Assembly: GCF_033807715.1 (NCBI RefSeq)
Contig: NC_084599.1
Coordinates: 31,580,125-31,644,124 of the forward strand
Reading direction: 5' to 3'
DNA: 64,000 bases
Origin: Cololabis saira
Taxonomy: Eukaryota; Chordata; Actinopteri; Beloniformes; Belonidae
This document shows positions 35,301 through 46,316 of the stretch, one piece after another. Made by a program: the position numbers and the translations under genes. The notes under the pieces were generated by a model. The model did no database searches, was not told the origin of the DNA, and saw only the letters and a program-made list of their open reading frames with translations. Within the stretch, counting starts at the first letter, position 1. Each line of letters starts with the position of its first letter.

Positions 35301-36161
35301 GGCATTAAGCACTTCAGGGATCTATATAAGGATGGTGTCTTTTCCACATTTTCAGATCTGAGGTCAAAGTTCAATTTGCCTGCCTCCCATTTGTTTCGCT
35401 ACTTCCAGCTTCGACACTGCGCCTCTGCTCTGTTTCCATGCTTCCCTTCCCTTCCTGCTAACCAACCGTGGGATGATCTTCTAACAATGAAACTCAGTCA
35501 AAAGTCTCTGATATCTAAGATATATGCACTGTGTATGACATTTGATGATCATTCTGTAGATAAAGCTCGGGAGGGTTGGGGACGAGAGTTGGGCCTTGAC
35601 TTCACAGGGGAGCTGTGGGATAAAGCTATCCGTAGCATACGATCTAGCACGCCTTGCGCTAGATTTGAACTTATTCAATTTAAGGTGCTGCATAGAGCCC
35701 ACCTATCAAAATCCCGATTATCGGAAATATATCCGAATGTTGCAGACCTATGCAACAGATGCCAGGGTTCTCCATGCAATTTAAGTCATATGTTTTTCTC
35801 CTGTCCTAGGTTACAGAAATTTTGGAGTGATTATTCTGTGATCATGTCTAAAGTTCTGGGTAAAAAAGTTGTTATGGCCCCTCTCTTAGCAATATTCGGA
35901 CTCACTGTTGACTCCTCACATATCAGCCCCACACAGTCAGAAGTATTGGCTTTCACATCCCTTTTAGCAAGACGTCGTATCTTACTTCTATGGAAATCCC
36001 CCAAGTCCACGTCTATTTCTATTTGGCTTAGTGATGTTATGTTTTTTCTTAAATTGGAGAAGGTGAGATACTCTTTAAAAGGCAACGCAGCTAAATTCGT
36101 TCGCAAATGGCAATCTTTCATAGACCACTTTACCGCGTTGAAGACTCTACCCACCGACTGA
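32340..36161 (+). CDS. L1 ORF2p, endonuclease and reverse transcriptase
   Basis: A 1273-residue uninterrupted frame. The N-terminal apurinic-like endonuclease shows TSWNVKGVNNP (about residue 20), FLQETH (about 50), GGDLNC (about 152) and SDHAPL (about 240), which carry the catalytic Asn, Glu, Asp and His-type residues of the family. The reverse transcriptase spans about 480-790: KAPGPDGFGAEFFK, SYRPLSLLNVDVKILAK, AIDAEKAFDHVE, TRQGCPLSPLLFAL and the catalytic YADDLLLY (about 711). A C-terminal zinc-knuckle-like CNRCQGSPCNLSHMFFSCP lies near 1138. ORF2p nicks the target and primes cDNA on it. All key motifs are intact, so activity is plausible but untested. Confidence 0.95.
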   Translation: MPMNDRNLRKPDTGSNITFTSWNVKGVNNPIKRSKIFSHLKRLDTDIAFLQETHLRNKDHFRLKRAWVGDIFHSNFDSRSRGVAILINKRVNFSVSRTISDKNGRYLIVAGTLYCNPVLLVNIYAPNFDDPNFTDRLFGNLPFLNTHITILGGDLNCVINPSLDRSNPRTLTQSSMSKSITDFTVKNGLVDPWRVSHPGDKEFSFFSQVHQSYSRIDYFFVDGSLLPKVTSVVYHPIVISDHAPLTLNITWSERPRFSSPWRFNPLLLSDDAFNVSISASIDDFIALNKTDSTSFSLVWESLKAYLRGQIISYSAYDSKIRRAKLQELTSKIQDTDRLNSVNPSPSLLKQRLDLQSKFDLIATADSERLLLRAHANYYEHGDKPSRLLAHQLKRQATSRLIPSIRDSNGTLTTDPIAINTIFKSYYSSLYESESPLDTAEMTSFLDNITVPTINLDVANGLDAPFSLQEIAAAIEATQSNKAPGPDGFGAEFFKKFKDKLAPLLLSMYNESLDYGSLPPSLMQASIALLLKKDKDPESCTSYRPLSLLNVDVKILAKALAIRLDKILPSIISEEQNGFIKGRQLFYNVRTLLNVILSKDSSPLPEVVIAIDAEKAFDHVEFNYLFATLQKFGFGHRFISWIRLLYTSPQASIHTNDNYSTYFTLSRGTRQGCPLSPLLFALSVEPLSIALRTLPLFRGVSRSNVELKLSLYADDLLLYVSDPLTSIAPILSLLKNYGSFSGYKVNLHKCECFPINSSALQLKQSDIPFKLSPSGFRYLGINVTRTLPSLFTANFSSLVTRVKADLQRWNSLPLSLIGRINTVKMTVLPKFLFLFQCTPLFLPKSFFKSLDQIVSNFLWAGKTPRVRYSLLQKFKFNGGLALPNFMLYYWSAHIHKQIYWLQSPELLWCRLEAQSLSSSSVTALLSSSLPLNPSKFTNSPVVLSSLKIWSQFRRHFKFASPSIYTPVTKNHLFPPSLIDTTFMIWYNRGIKHFRDLYKDGVFSTFSDLRSKFNLPASHLFRYFQLRHCASALFPCFPSLPANQPWDDLLTMKLSQKSLISKIYALCMTFDDHSVDKAREGWGRELGLDFTGELWDKAIRSIRSSTPCARFELIQFKVLHRAHLSKSRLSEIYPNVADLCNRCQGSPCNLSHMFFSCPRLQKFWSDYSVIMSKVLGKKVVMAPLLAIFGLTVDSSHISPTQSEVLAFTSLLARRRILLLWKSPKSTSISIWLSDVMFFLKLEKVRYSLKGNAAKFVRKWQSFIDHFTALKTLPTD

Positions 36162-36504
36162 CCCCCCCCTCCCTTAATTTTCTTTTCATCTCCTTAATTT
36201 GTTTTTTTTTCATGTTTTATTTATTTCCAGTTAATGGGATATCACTTATGGGCATCTACATTCACCACTGCATTTGTTTTTTGTATGCATTTTTGCTCAT
36301 ACATTACTTTCCTCCTTTGATCATTTCTTGCTCATCTGTTTATTTATTATTTAACGCTACAGAGACTCTGTTCCTTAGTTAGGTTTTGTGTGTTTTTTAA
36401 AAAAAAAAAAAAAAAAAAGGAGACAATGTATAATGCGTGTGTTTGACTACAGATTTCCATGTTTTCATTGTATGTTGTTTCCTATAAAAAGATCAATAAA
36501 AAAA

Positions 36505-36523
36505 AGAAGGATATCTGTAATCA
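36505..36523 (+). repeat. target-site duplication, right copy
   Basis: The exact repeat of 30494-30512, immediately after the A-rich tail of the L1. The original host sequence resumes with AGAGATGCC and reaches the MITE copy 2 left end 17 bp later. Confidence 0.95.
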
Positions 36524-36540
36524 AGAGATGCCATGCCTAA

Positions 36541-37401
36541 AGCTGGGCATACACTGTGCAATATTTTAAATCGTTTGATTCAGCCCCATCTCACACTGCA
36601 CGACTAGATTGCGGAGTTCAAAAGTTCACAGCCCACGATTTATGGTGTCCCACTGTACGACCCGTCTGCTCACACTATACGATCATAATCCTCCCGCCGG
36701 ACCTCTCTGTATTGGAACTCGAGGCCGGTTTTGGGGCTTTCTTTCCAAACGTGCGTCCTGCCCACCCGATCAAAGGTTATGGGGATCCTTTATTTTTTTA
36801 TATATATAAAAAAATCCCCAAATATCTGTACTGTTTCTGATTGGGTGGGCACTGCGCATCATTTTTAGACACAACAATGAACGCATACCGCAAAAGTTGC
36901 ATCATAAAGTGTTCAGAACAGCACAGAGCGCACACTAAAGGCTGATTTATGGTTCCGCGTTACACCAACGCAGAGCCTACGGCGTAGGGGACGCGGCGAC
37001 CCGCACCGTACGTGGAAATACGGTCTTTTTTTTCTGCTATTAAAACATGATTTGTAATGTGAATTTGCAACACTTAAACTAAAAATAATAGTTTTTGACG
37101 TGACATCAGAGATTGCGCATGCTCTCTGCGAAAGGATGAGGCAAATCGGGTCGTAGCTGCTTCAACTGTTGATACCTTCACGAGGAGCGACCAGGATTTC
37201 AAACATGCTAGATTTTCTTGCAACCTCACGATTCGTGATCGGGAGCTCGTCGTGAGGTGTTAATCTCTCGTCGTTACCCCACGTATACTGCACGAGGCAC
37301 GACCAACGATTGGGTTGAAATCCGTCCCGATCCAAAAAATAGTCGCACGACTGGAAAATCGTCTCAAAACGAGCCGATAATCACACAGTGTATGCCCGGC
37401 T
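36541..37401 (+). mobile_element. Harbinger-like MITE, copy 2 (inverted relative to copy 1)
   Basis: An 861-bp element with ends AGCTGGGCATACACTGTGCA and ACACAGTGTATGCCCGGCT, the reverse complement of copy 1 at 26851-27859 over nearly its full length. The flanking triplets are TAA (left) and TTA (right), similar to but not an exact TWA duplication. The TA stretch is short (near 36801). No coding sequence for a transposase is present. The frames 36556-36840 and 36609-36809 are shared shadows of the same element in copy 1. Confidence 0.85.
36942..37021 (+). repeat. GCTGATTTATGGTTCCGCG block, copy 3
   Basis: GCTGATTTATGGTTCCGCG followed by TTACACCAACGCAGAGCCTA, CGGCGTAGGG and GCGGCGACCCGCACCGTACG. 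It occupies the same place as copy 2 within the MITE. Confidence 0.75.
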
Positions 37402-38377
37402 TTAGATGAAAAAGCAAATCAAATGTGTCAGAGAAATAGTAGCAACATTTGGAGTGGTCACATTAATGTCTGATTGCACTTTGCCAAGAAAACATCTAGA
37501 AAAAGCCAAAACAGTTCTGGAACAGCATTCTTTAGGACCAATGACAGTGAAATCAAAGTGTAACATAAAGTTGGGTGAAAAAATACTGGGAAATATTGGC
37601 TCATGATGAAGCAGACAATGTTACTTGTACACCATGCGGAAGCAGAGCATGTCCGGCTTCAAGGTCAAGATAGAAGGCAGAAGCAGTCGGCTGAGCTTTG
37701 AGACATATCAGGATATACTGTCTGCTCAGATTCAGCCAAATACAGCACCTGGTTGGATATTCCTGCACAGTATAGATGGACACTGACCCACAACCCAATG
37801 CAAAAGCATCCCAGATGTTTTCAAAGATGAAGTCCTGGTAAATCATCACAGAGGAGGGACCCTTTTGGTGATGTCCATGGGTTCCAGACTTCAGCTGGTG
37901 ATTGACTGCAAACTATTCTCATCAGAATACACAAAATGAATGTTTTATTCTTGGTTATGTGTGTTTGTGTAATTCCAAATAAGAGCTGTGTTTATCCCTA
38001 AATAGTTATTACAATCCGGATGTGATTGTCTTCAAATGAAAGCTCAGAGTAGGCACTTTAACCTCACATTCATAAAGTTACTTGAATGTATTTAGTTCAA
38101 AATCTGAACTAAACATCGTAAAAGTGTTTGTTCAAATAATTTACTTTTCAACTACGATTGAGGTTTCCCAGTTATGTTAGGTATTGGCGATATTGATCTG
38201 ATGCACAAGGGGAAAAGTCCAAGAAAGAAACAAAATTACAACAACTAATGAAGGTGCTCAACATGTGTTCCATATGTAAGCAATAATGCCCGATGAGGTG
38301 TACATTATCAGAAATATATGGACGACGTGGGGGCGTTTGCGGAGGACGGTTTGCCTCTGCGAAGTCCATTATCCCGG

Positions 38378-38755
38378 TTATACCACGGTCATTTACCAAA
38401 AAACATAAATATTAAATAAGTTATTCATGCTTTAATGTGTTTTCAGTTGAAATCATAAGTTTTATAACAAGCCACAGCTGAGCGGACTATTTAACCTCTC
38501 GTCTGCAGCTGTTGTAACCTGGTAAATTACGTTTTTTAACAAGCCATAACTCAGTTTCCTTGGTAACGGGAGACATTCTAGTCCGCTCAGCTCCACTCGG
38601 CTATTTTCTTTTCTCTCCTCTTCTGCATCCCAGTCATCAAAATTGTTAAATTCACCAAATAAATTAAAAGAAATTACAAAATCACAAAAATTATAATTTA
38701 TAACCTACACCTGCCAACCAATCAGAATCGAGTATTTACACAGACCGTGGTATAA
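38378..38755. mobile_element. small terminal-repeat element, tentative
   Basis: A perfect 13-bp inverted pair, TTATACCACGGTC at 38378-38390 and GACCGTGGTATAA at 38743-38755, bounds 378 bp of AT-rich sequence. Inside, GAGCGGACT... and AGTCCGCTCAG form another inverted pair (about 38481 and 38579). No target duplication was found, so the element class is unknown. Confidence 0.5.
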
Positions 38756-38953
38756 AGAATCATAATACACGCAGCGGCTTTGACTTTCTGCTCAGAAGTT
38801 AGTCAGTAGGTTTTGTCCTAAAGCGACTGCAACTGTCTTTCAAAACTGGCTCATTGTCAAATAAATTCACCCAGGAAATAAAAAGCTGTGCTAGAACTCC
38901 AAATGTAAGTGTTTCTATGTGTTTGGATAATTGCATGTGTGCGTTTCATTTAG

Positions 38954-39095
38954 GAGCTGTTAGTGGAACTTGGCTGGGTGAGCAAAGTGAGAGGAAAGGG
39001 GGAGGAAGAGGATGGAGGAAGCGCACAGACTGAAGGAGGGAGTGGCGACAGTTGCGATGATGAAGATGGCTGCGAAGCATCTGGTGAAGAGAGTG
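38954..39095 (+). CDS. gpc5: glypican-5-like, Ser-Gly glycosaminoglycan-attachment exon
   Basis: A 142-bp exon from CATTTAG at 38947-38953 to a GTGAGT donor at 39096. It begins in phase 0 and ends in phase 1. The translation is ELLVELGWVSKVRGKGEEED, then GGSAQTEGG, then SGDSCDDEDGCEASGEESG. The SGD.CDDEDGC block and its following Ser-Gly pairs match the stalk of GPC5, where heparan sulfate chains attach to serines in acidic Ser-Gly context. Frames in other phases over this exon (39012-39269 and the minus strand) are shadows. The next exon should supply the GPI signal, but it was not found. Confidence 0.93.
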
Positions 39096-41651
39096 GTGAG
39101 TCACATGTGCTCGCAAACACCCAAACTGGCACAGAAAAAGAGAGGAACAAACACGAGCAAACATACGCCCACAAGCGGACGCATATGCGCCAAAGCATCC
39201 TTGTCTTATCAAATAGTTTCCTCACCACACGCTCTCTCATGCTGTATTCCTACACACTCATTGAATTAATAAAAGAGCACACATGGGTCATGGGGATGTG
39301 AAGGTTTAAAGATGCTGCAGCCTCTACATGTCTTGTACCAGCACCATGCCCAGAGGGAGGGATAGTACTGAGAAATATATTCCCATATGTTGTCCATCTC
39401 TCCTCCTCGTTCACTTTTTCCACTCCAACTTTTGCTTGTTTCTGCAGTTTATTTCCTTTTCAGTCTAGATAAAGAACAACCAAGTCACCAAGAGAGCAGA
39501 GTTTGAAAAATAAGTTATTTTCTTGACTTTCTCATGGTTCTTGTAGAAAAAAAAAACATGGGTGTCATAGGGAGAGCCGGGGACTGGTGTAACTTGGGGG
39601 TCCTTTATGACGCTGTACTGCAGGTCAGTGGCAGTGACGGACCCCCTTGCATACTGAAAAAAAGCAGGTGCACATAAAACAGATGGATGAATGGGTTGGT
39701 TTTGGATTTATTTTATTTTTTGGAATCACTTTAGTTAGTTTAAGCATGTCTTGGTTGTTGATATCAAATATGTGTAACATGCTGCTCCACAGAAACTCCT
39801 GAGGGGCAAAACTGCCAATTAATGCAATCTGCTGGCCAATTCTGCTATTTACATCTGCTACACCCTTTACCCTAACCTTTCTATGACACTTCTGTGGAAA
39901 CGTGCATCTCTCAATGAGCCTAAAAATGTTTTATGACTATTTTTGGAAGAGGTTGTTGGTTATCATCAATCAAATTGATGTTGCCAATGTTAGGATCATA
40001 TTTCTTGTGCTATCAGTTCGAGGGCGACAGAGACAACTTTTTTGTCTCTGCTACATGTCTCAGAAAAAATGAAGTAAAATTAATTAAGTACAGACAATAT
40101 TTAATATATGACACATAAATATGTGATGTCCCTTTAACATTCTGCTTTCAGGGGCTTCTTTTCTTCTAAATCATTGAAACAGAGACCTTGTGTTTTCATT
40201 TGGAATACAGAAACAGATATCTTCTTGCATGAAAGGAGAGTGTGTTTGCAGTTGTGGGGTTGTGGATGCACATTGAAAATTATTTTTGATGGCCTTCTAA
40301 TTGTGTATGTGCCTGTCTTTACATGCAAGTATGAAAAAAGCCCAGTTATGCTCATTTTCAGCTGTAAGATTTTAATCTCGGGTACTTTTAGAGTAGCCTC
40401 TTACCCACCAAAATTCAAAAGCCCGTAACTGTTTCAGAATCATAAGGACTGAGAATAACAGGGAGAAAATGAGCACATTTGCCTCGAGAGTTTTTTCATT
40501 GGTTGAATTCCTAAAGGCTTGTAATAGGCAATGCTATTGCCTCTTGAATGTGCACATTTCTTGTGCCATGATTTCAATATACAATATAATACATGTTGTT
40601 GATTTCCTGTAAATAACACCCAAGCTTCAACTCCTTTCATGTATGTTTGAGCCAGAATCTGATCCAAATGTGAAATTGGATGAAATAACAAACTGCAACA
40701 ACAAAGATTACATTCAGTACATGGATTAGTTGCTATTGTGCAACACCATTGATTATGTTGTTATGAGTCATTCACCATTTGCATATATATATAGATATAT
40801 ATCATAAAATAATCTCAGCCTAATAAAAAACTAGCTTCATTCCACAAATCACAAGTCCATATTTTCTAACAGTAGAGGCATTTTGGCATGATAACCAATT
40901 GATATCTTCATTTATTAAGATGCATAAGAGTGCATTAGTGTTGTTTTTTTTTCTATCTAGCGTGAGACAGAGCAGAAAACTGTAAATCTTGTCAAATATT
41001 CTCACTATACCCATGATGTTTGTTCCCAGCACAACACATACAGTATACTTACCACTTGTGCATCAGGCCTATAAGTGTGTAGTTTGTAAAAGCACATACT
41101 TTCAGATTTACTCTTCCTGCAGAGCTAGTGGCACATTGGAACCTGTTAATAAAGGAGTCCTCTGGAAAGAAAATAATGACAACATTCACTCCATTGCCGC
41201 CTCAGAAACACAAACAACATCCACTGAGTCATGGCAGGTCAAGCTTCCCTCACAACCAAAAACACATTTTCTGTGGAGACTTCATGGAAACAAAACCAAA
41301 ATTCTTAGTAAAGTAGCTGCAGATCCACCAGGATAGATTTACATTATTGATTCTCGCTGTGGATTTGTGAACTTTATAGTTTACAAAGATCGCTGAAGCT
41401 GTTGCAGTTGTGTGTATCCGCTGCTTGGAGAATATGACCTTACAAGTAGCTCTGCCCTCTATGATGTTCTGGAGAGTCTATGTTGTGAAAACTCTCCAGA
41501 AAGAAACTTTCTCCACATCCTGAAGGCCAAGTATCTTGTACATACAAATACTAGATCAAACAATTACAATTTATTTGTTGTTTTTCTTTTAACTCCAGCC
41601 ACATCTAAGTTGATGATGATTTAATGATAATTCACCCTAATGCCGTTTTTT

Positions 41652-42045
41652 AGGAAACGACAGAGCAAACTTTACTTCTTGAGGAAGCTTAGGTCCTTTA
41701 GTGTTTGCAGCAAGATGTTGACTATCTTCTATAAGTCTATTGTGGTGCGTTCTACATCAGTATTCATCTGTTGCGAGTAGCATCAGAGCCAGTGACTTAA
41801 GGAAACTGAACAATCTGATAAAGAGGGCTGGCTCTGTTCTGGGGACTGTTCTGGAGCCTCTGGAGCTGATTGTGTAAAGGAGGATACTTCATAAACTGAA
41901 GAAGATCGTGGATAACTCAGAGCATCCTCTTCACAACACAGTGTATTCAGTCAGAGGCTTCTTCAGATCCGTTACAGGAGATCCTTCCTTCTGACGGAAA
42001 TAAACCTCCACAATGACTCTTTGAAGAGACTTAAATCTTAACTGC
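41652..42045 (+). pseudogene. LINE reverse transcriptase C-terminal remnant
   Basis: With frameshifts and stops the + strand gives QSKLYFLRKLRSFSVCSKML, TIFYKSIVV, then IRASDLRKLNNLIKRAGSVL and HKLKKIVDNSEHPLHNTVYS. This is the block downstream of the reverse transcriptase palm in fish LINEs ('LYFLRRLRSF-VC-KML--FY-S-V', 'HPLH'). Several stops and shifts show that it is old. Only about 400 bp survive. Confidence 0.75.
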
Positions 42046-43363
42046 TGCAGAGATTGATTTAATTATGTATTTTTTACATTGAACAACACTGTAGACAAGT
42101 CAGAAAGGATGGAAAAGCTTAAAATAGCCACTTAGAAATATCTGTATTTCTGGAATTTCTTTACCAAACATTCGAACAAGCGTTATCTCTGTTTCTACTC
42201 CTGCCCTGTAAATATGAACAGAAATTAGGGGGGGAAATTGTCATTACTTAACATGACAAATTAGTTTTTATTGAATATGGGACATGGAGAAGACATGTTG
42301 GATGAAAGTGGAATGTCGGGCAGGAAGAGAAACGAAGCTTGTGGAAATCCTCTCTGTTTTATTTATTAGAAGCATTTAATAGTGAGAAGTTATTTTTATC
42401 ATGCAGTGTCAGTACGCAGCCTATTATTCTTTCATCTAAGTTCCCACATCAGGCTAAGCTTAATCTCATCCTAGACAGCGAGAGAATCATTTGACAAACA
42501 CCGTTTCTTGATTGAAATCTGTTTAAAAAAAAATTATAATAACAATAAAAATCCAGTTATTTGAACTTAGGACCAGTTAAAAGCATTTGAGGCTTTTTAT
42601 GCATTCATGTTTCACTTATATGCTGGAAACTAATGGTGGAGATTATTCGCTCACTCTGTTGTAGTTTGACAGGCATTGTTACTCAGAGAAAAGGTCATAC
42701 ACACGTGCCATTTTTCAAAGTTACACGTGAAAAGAAAAAAACCCATATATACCCATAGACACAAAAAAGCTTTTTTATAAGCAGGCAGAAGTAATGAATG
42801 CTTTAGTTGCTATGGAGTTTTACCATCAACAGTTATATACGCTTCTCAGTTTATTTATGTATAAGGATCACTTATTTATCATTTTGCAGGGGAGGTTTTT
42901 TTTTCTTTCCCTGTAGACAGTTCTTTTATTTCTTTCCCTCCCTTATGTTTTCTTGAAGATTAAACCGATTGATTTTTTTTTTTCTCGTCAAATGATGCGA
43001 TCCCTCCTCAACTCTCCTCCGATCTCTCCTTCTTGCCCTGACATGTCCGAGTCCTATAACGTCAATAATGTAAATGTAATCACAGCTGTTGGTCTCCTCT
43101 GGTTTTTCTCTATATTTCTCTTCTCTTTAGCTAATGGAATCCTGTGTTAATAGAACGGCTGAACTTTAATCTGTGATGTGGTGGTGGGTAAAGGGAGTGT
43201 TAAACTATATCCTGCAGGTGTCCATGAGTCATATTAAAACCACTAATGCCAGTCTGGGAAGCTTTCAACCTTTCCACGGAAAAGCCGCAAGCTGGTTTCT
43301 TTTCCTTTACATACTTCTAATATATTCAGAAACTCTTTGAATCTCTACCAAGTACAAGAGGTA

Positions 43364-43410
43364 TTTGTGTGTGTGTGCGTGTGCGCGCGTGTGTGTGTGT
43401 GTGTGTGTGT
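43364..43410. repeat. (GT)n microsatellite
   Basis: A GT run with a few GC substitutions. Confidence 0.9.
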
Positions 43411-45787
43411 AAGAGAATGTCTGAATGCGTACTTGTAAGGGGCACTCAATCCCTGCAACCATGGTTACCAGGTGGTCTGTTCTCCCTTGGGTCCCTATTT
43501 CATGGCAGCGGAGAGAGAGGAGGAGATAAAAGGAGGAAGAGATGGAAAACCAGAGGAAGGGAGGGGCTTGTTTTATACCACCTCACTTGACTAAGTGCGT
43601 GCATTGTGCTTTCAGTATGACCCGGTTTATTCTTTTGTTTTAGGAAAGGTTCAGCCACTTTCTGGGTAAAATAGGGTCAGGTTGACACACTGAACATGCA
43701 AGAAATAATAGGCTTATAAGAGAATATTGTACACGACAAAACCAATTTGTCTTTATTGACCTACTTCCATGCAAACCTCCCTGGGGCCAGATCTATAAAG
43801 CCTTTAGTTGATATTTTGTCTTTTGGGTCTTTTCCCCTCCTACATAAGAACAGACTGATCTACTTGAATAGGAGTCAAGAGCTGCTTGAAGAGACACCGA
43901 AAAAACATTAAAATGTCTAATAAGACCTCTGATATTCACTGGTTGCTATAAAACTTTGTAGGGTCATCCCTTAGGTTTGAATTGAACAGTGCAATAAACT
44001 GAAAGTGCTCTCTTTGTCCGAGCAGCACTGGAGAGCAGTTGGGTGTAAAACACTGTATGAATGCAGAGACTCTCCCACCGACGCAGCTGCTGGACGATGC
44101 AGACTGAAGCATTTTCTTCATTGTGCTTTATTTCTGCACAGTTTACTACTGTAAGAGTACAGCATATACACATACAACTAATAACAGACGTATGCTTTAA
44201 AAGTATATAGAAAAATTACACCCAAAGCAAATCTCTCTTTTCGAATAAGTGTCTATCTGATGTTCCAGTTTAGAGGTCCATTGTTAAAATAACATTTGCA
44301 CATGAAACTCAAGTACCACCATCATCCACTGTTTTGCTTCTGTAAATATTTTCTACCTCACTCCAAATAGTTGGATTATATTTACTCATTTTTCAGTTGG
44401 AAACAGTAAAATCCATATGCTGTATAAGTATGAAATGATAAACAGCTTGTTTGCATTTCTGCATTCTGTCTTGAATAAATCGTTCACGTTGACAGGTCAG
44501 AAATAAAGACATGTTGGCTGGTTTGGACGTGTTAAACAATTTAAAGTTGAACCTGCAGGGTTTGTTTATTTACAAATTTTTATTCACAAGGAATATAGAT
44601 CATATGTTTTGCAAATGTGCATCGATAAATGTTTCAGTCCAGGCCTGTACATGGGAATTTACATGATTGGTCCCTGGCTGCTTGTTATTATTATTTCAGT
44701 CGGTGCTGAATTTAACATGCTGCTGAAAAAAGGTTAATGAAGAAATAACATAACCTGTGGGAGACGTAGCCGTGTTGGCTACAGTTTCACCATCACTTCT
44801 GCAGTTTGTGACGTGATCAGCTGGTGTGGGCTTGGCCACGCTGCAACAGCAGCAACGTTTGGGTTTGCTGAGTAGCTGTTGTAGCTGTTGCCCCAAATCA
44901 GGTGACAAACTTAGAAATATGGTCAGTCCAGTTTCTGCTTCTCTGAGCTCCGTGATGGTTTTTTTTGCTTTGTTCCCGCTGCATCTTTTGCTTGCTTGTC
45001 AGCTTGCTTGCTTGTCACAGGCGTTTTTAAAACTGTTCCTGAACTCAGAGACATTTTGCCCCGTTACGGCTTTGTTACCGCCGGTGCTGTAACAGTGGTG
45101 GAACGAAACGTTCTGCCATTCTGCTGCTGTGCAATTCACACAGCACAGTGGGCTTGAACAAAGGCGCTACAGCGGTGGAACAAATTAGCATTGTGAAATG
45201 GGGCTATTGTGACATAGCATGCTGTCCCCCAAACAACGCCATTAACATATTTTTGTCCCCAGGTATTAAGAAAATTTAAAAAAATTCAAAACAGTTACGT
45301 CAGAAGAGCTCTAAAAGTTGCTTTAGTGTCTATGCAGACGTGCTTTTCTACTGGGACGTTAACTACTTTGAAGGTACCCACTTGCTCCGCCTCCCGTTTG
45401 CATAATGAAGCAGAAATGTATTAAAAATGTATGTTCAAAAATAAATAAGTAAGATGGAAAGAGAAATGTAAAAAGAAAACGGCAATAAATATATTTTGAG
45501 AAATTTAAAAAAAGTAGTAACTCTTATGATGGACAGAATAAATGAACATATTAAAAATAGATAAAAGTAATAAGATAATAAAATGTTATTATATTGGAAA
45601 AAATCTAGATGAAATAAATATAAGAATGTAGAGAAAAATATTGAAATATATAAAAATGTAAACATGACGAGATTAATGTCAAACTGTAAATTGAATTCCA
45701 AAAAATAATAGGGGTTATACAAAATTAAATAAATACAGTTGACAGTTATATAGCCTTAAAAACATGTTTTCATACTGCTGTAGCTAG

Positions 45788-45990
45788 GGCGTATGTATCA
45801 GATGCCTCCTGGACGCCTCCCTAGGGAGGAGACCCCGGGGAAGACCCAGGACACGCTGGAGAGACTGTGTCTCTCGGCTGGCCTGGGAACGTCTCGGAGC
45901 AACCCCCCCCCAGAAGAGCTGGAGGAAGAGTCTGGGCTGAGGGAAGCTACCCGGGTCTGGATAAGCGGACGAAGATGCACAGATGGATTT
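45788..45990 (+). pseudogene. RTE/Rex3-like LINE 3' fragment
   Basis: The + strand reads YQMPPGRLPREETPGKTQDT and then, in another frame, RRPRGRPRTRW-like sequence. It is closely similar to 63276-63470 in the larger RTE-like element, but lacks about 24 bp that encode the FQACPTER segment. That deletion shifts the frame. It stops shortly after the region where the ORF ends. It is a separate, 5'-truncated insertion of the same family. Confidence 0.8.
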
Positions 45991-46190
45991 TTGTAGCACA
46001 AATGTTTATAGTTATTTAACTACTGAGACATTTTTGTATTTTTTTTTTTACATTTAATTTTGATTTTGTCAGTTCTGCCTTCTATCAAAAGCATCAAGAC
46101 AAATTAAGAGCATTGGAGCTGAAATACAAGGTACCAGCAGGTGCAGAGAGAGAGGGGATCAATCATAAATGACATCCTCACACGCTGCGT

Positions 46191-46316
46191 ATGTGTGCGT
46201 GCGTGTGTGTGTGCGTGTGCGTGTGCGTGTGCGTGTGCGTGTGTGTGTGTGTGCGTGTGCGTGTGTGTGTGTATGCGCGTGTGTGTGTGTGTGTGTGCGT
46301 GTGTGTGTGTGCGCGT
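46191..46316. repeat. (GT)n/(GTGC)n compound microsatellite
   Basis: About 125 bp of GT with regular GTGCGT interruptions. The Cys/Val and Thr/His frames over it are artefacts. Confidence 0.92.

Larger units (their letters stand above)
30513..36504 (+). mobile_element. full-length L1-type non-LTR retrotransposon
   Basis: The element of about 5992 bp begins GGGGGCTTCCGGCTTAGCTG right after the left target duplication and ends in AATAAAAAAA just before the right one. Its order is a short 5' leader, ORF1 (30676-31608), a long 731-bp spacer, ORF2 (32340-36161), a 3' UTR with an internal A18-20 run at about 36399-36418, and a terminal A-rich tail. Both ORFs are open and the target duplications are identical, so the insertion is young. 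It lies in the sense orientation of the glypican intron. ORF1 coiled-coil/RRM structure and ORF2 motifs place it in the broad L1/Tx1 group; the exact clade is not determined. Confidence 0.95.
22502..38953 (+). other. gpc5: gpc5 intron, 16.5 kb, with L1 and paired MITEs
   Basis: Intron between the core and stalk exons, with acceptor CATTTAG at 38947-38953. It holds a SINE/LINE tail (25.2 kb), a hairpin (26.1 kb), two inverted Harbinger-like MITEs (26.9 and 36.5 kb), a LINE endonuclease relic (28.4 kb), the full-length L1 (30.5-36.5 kb) and a small terminal-repeat element (38.4-38.8 kb). I see nothing supportable in 22502-25170, 25310-26840, 28970-30490 or 37410-38370. Confidence 0.78.

Noticed and set aside
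44826..45092. 88-codon hydrophobic frame as a small membrane protein
   Set aside because: There is no homology, no splice context and no conserved start, and the sequence has LLAC/CQLACL low complexity.
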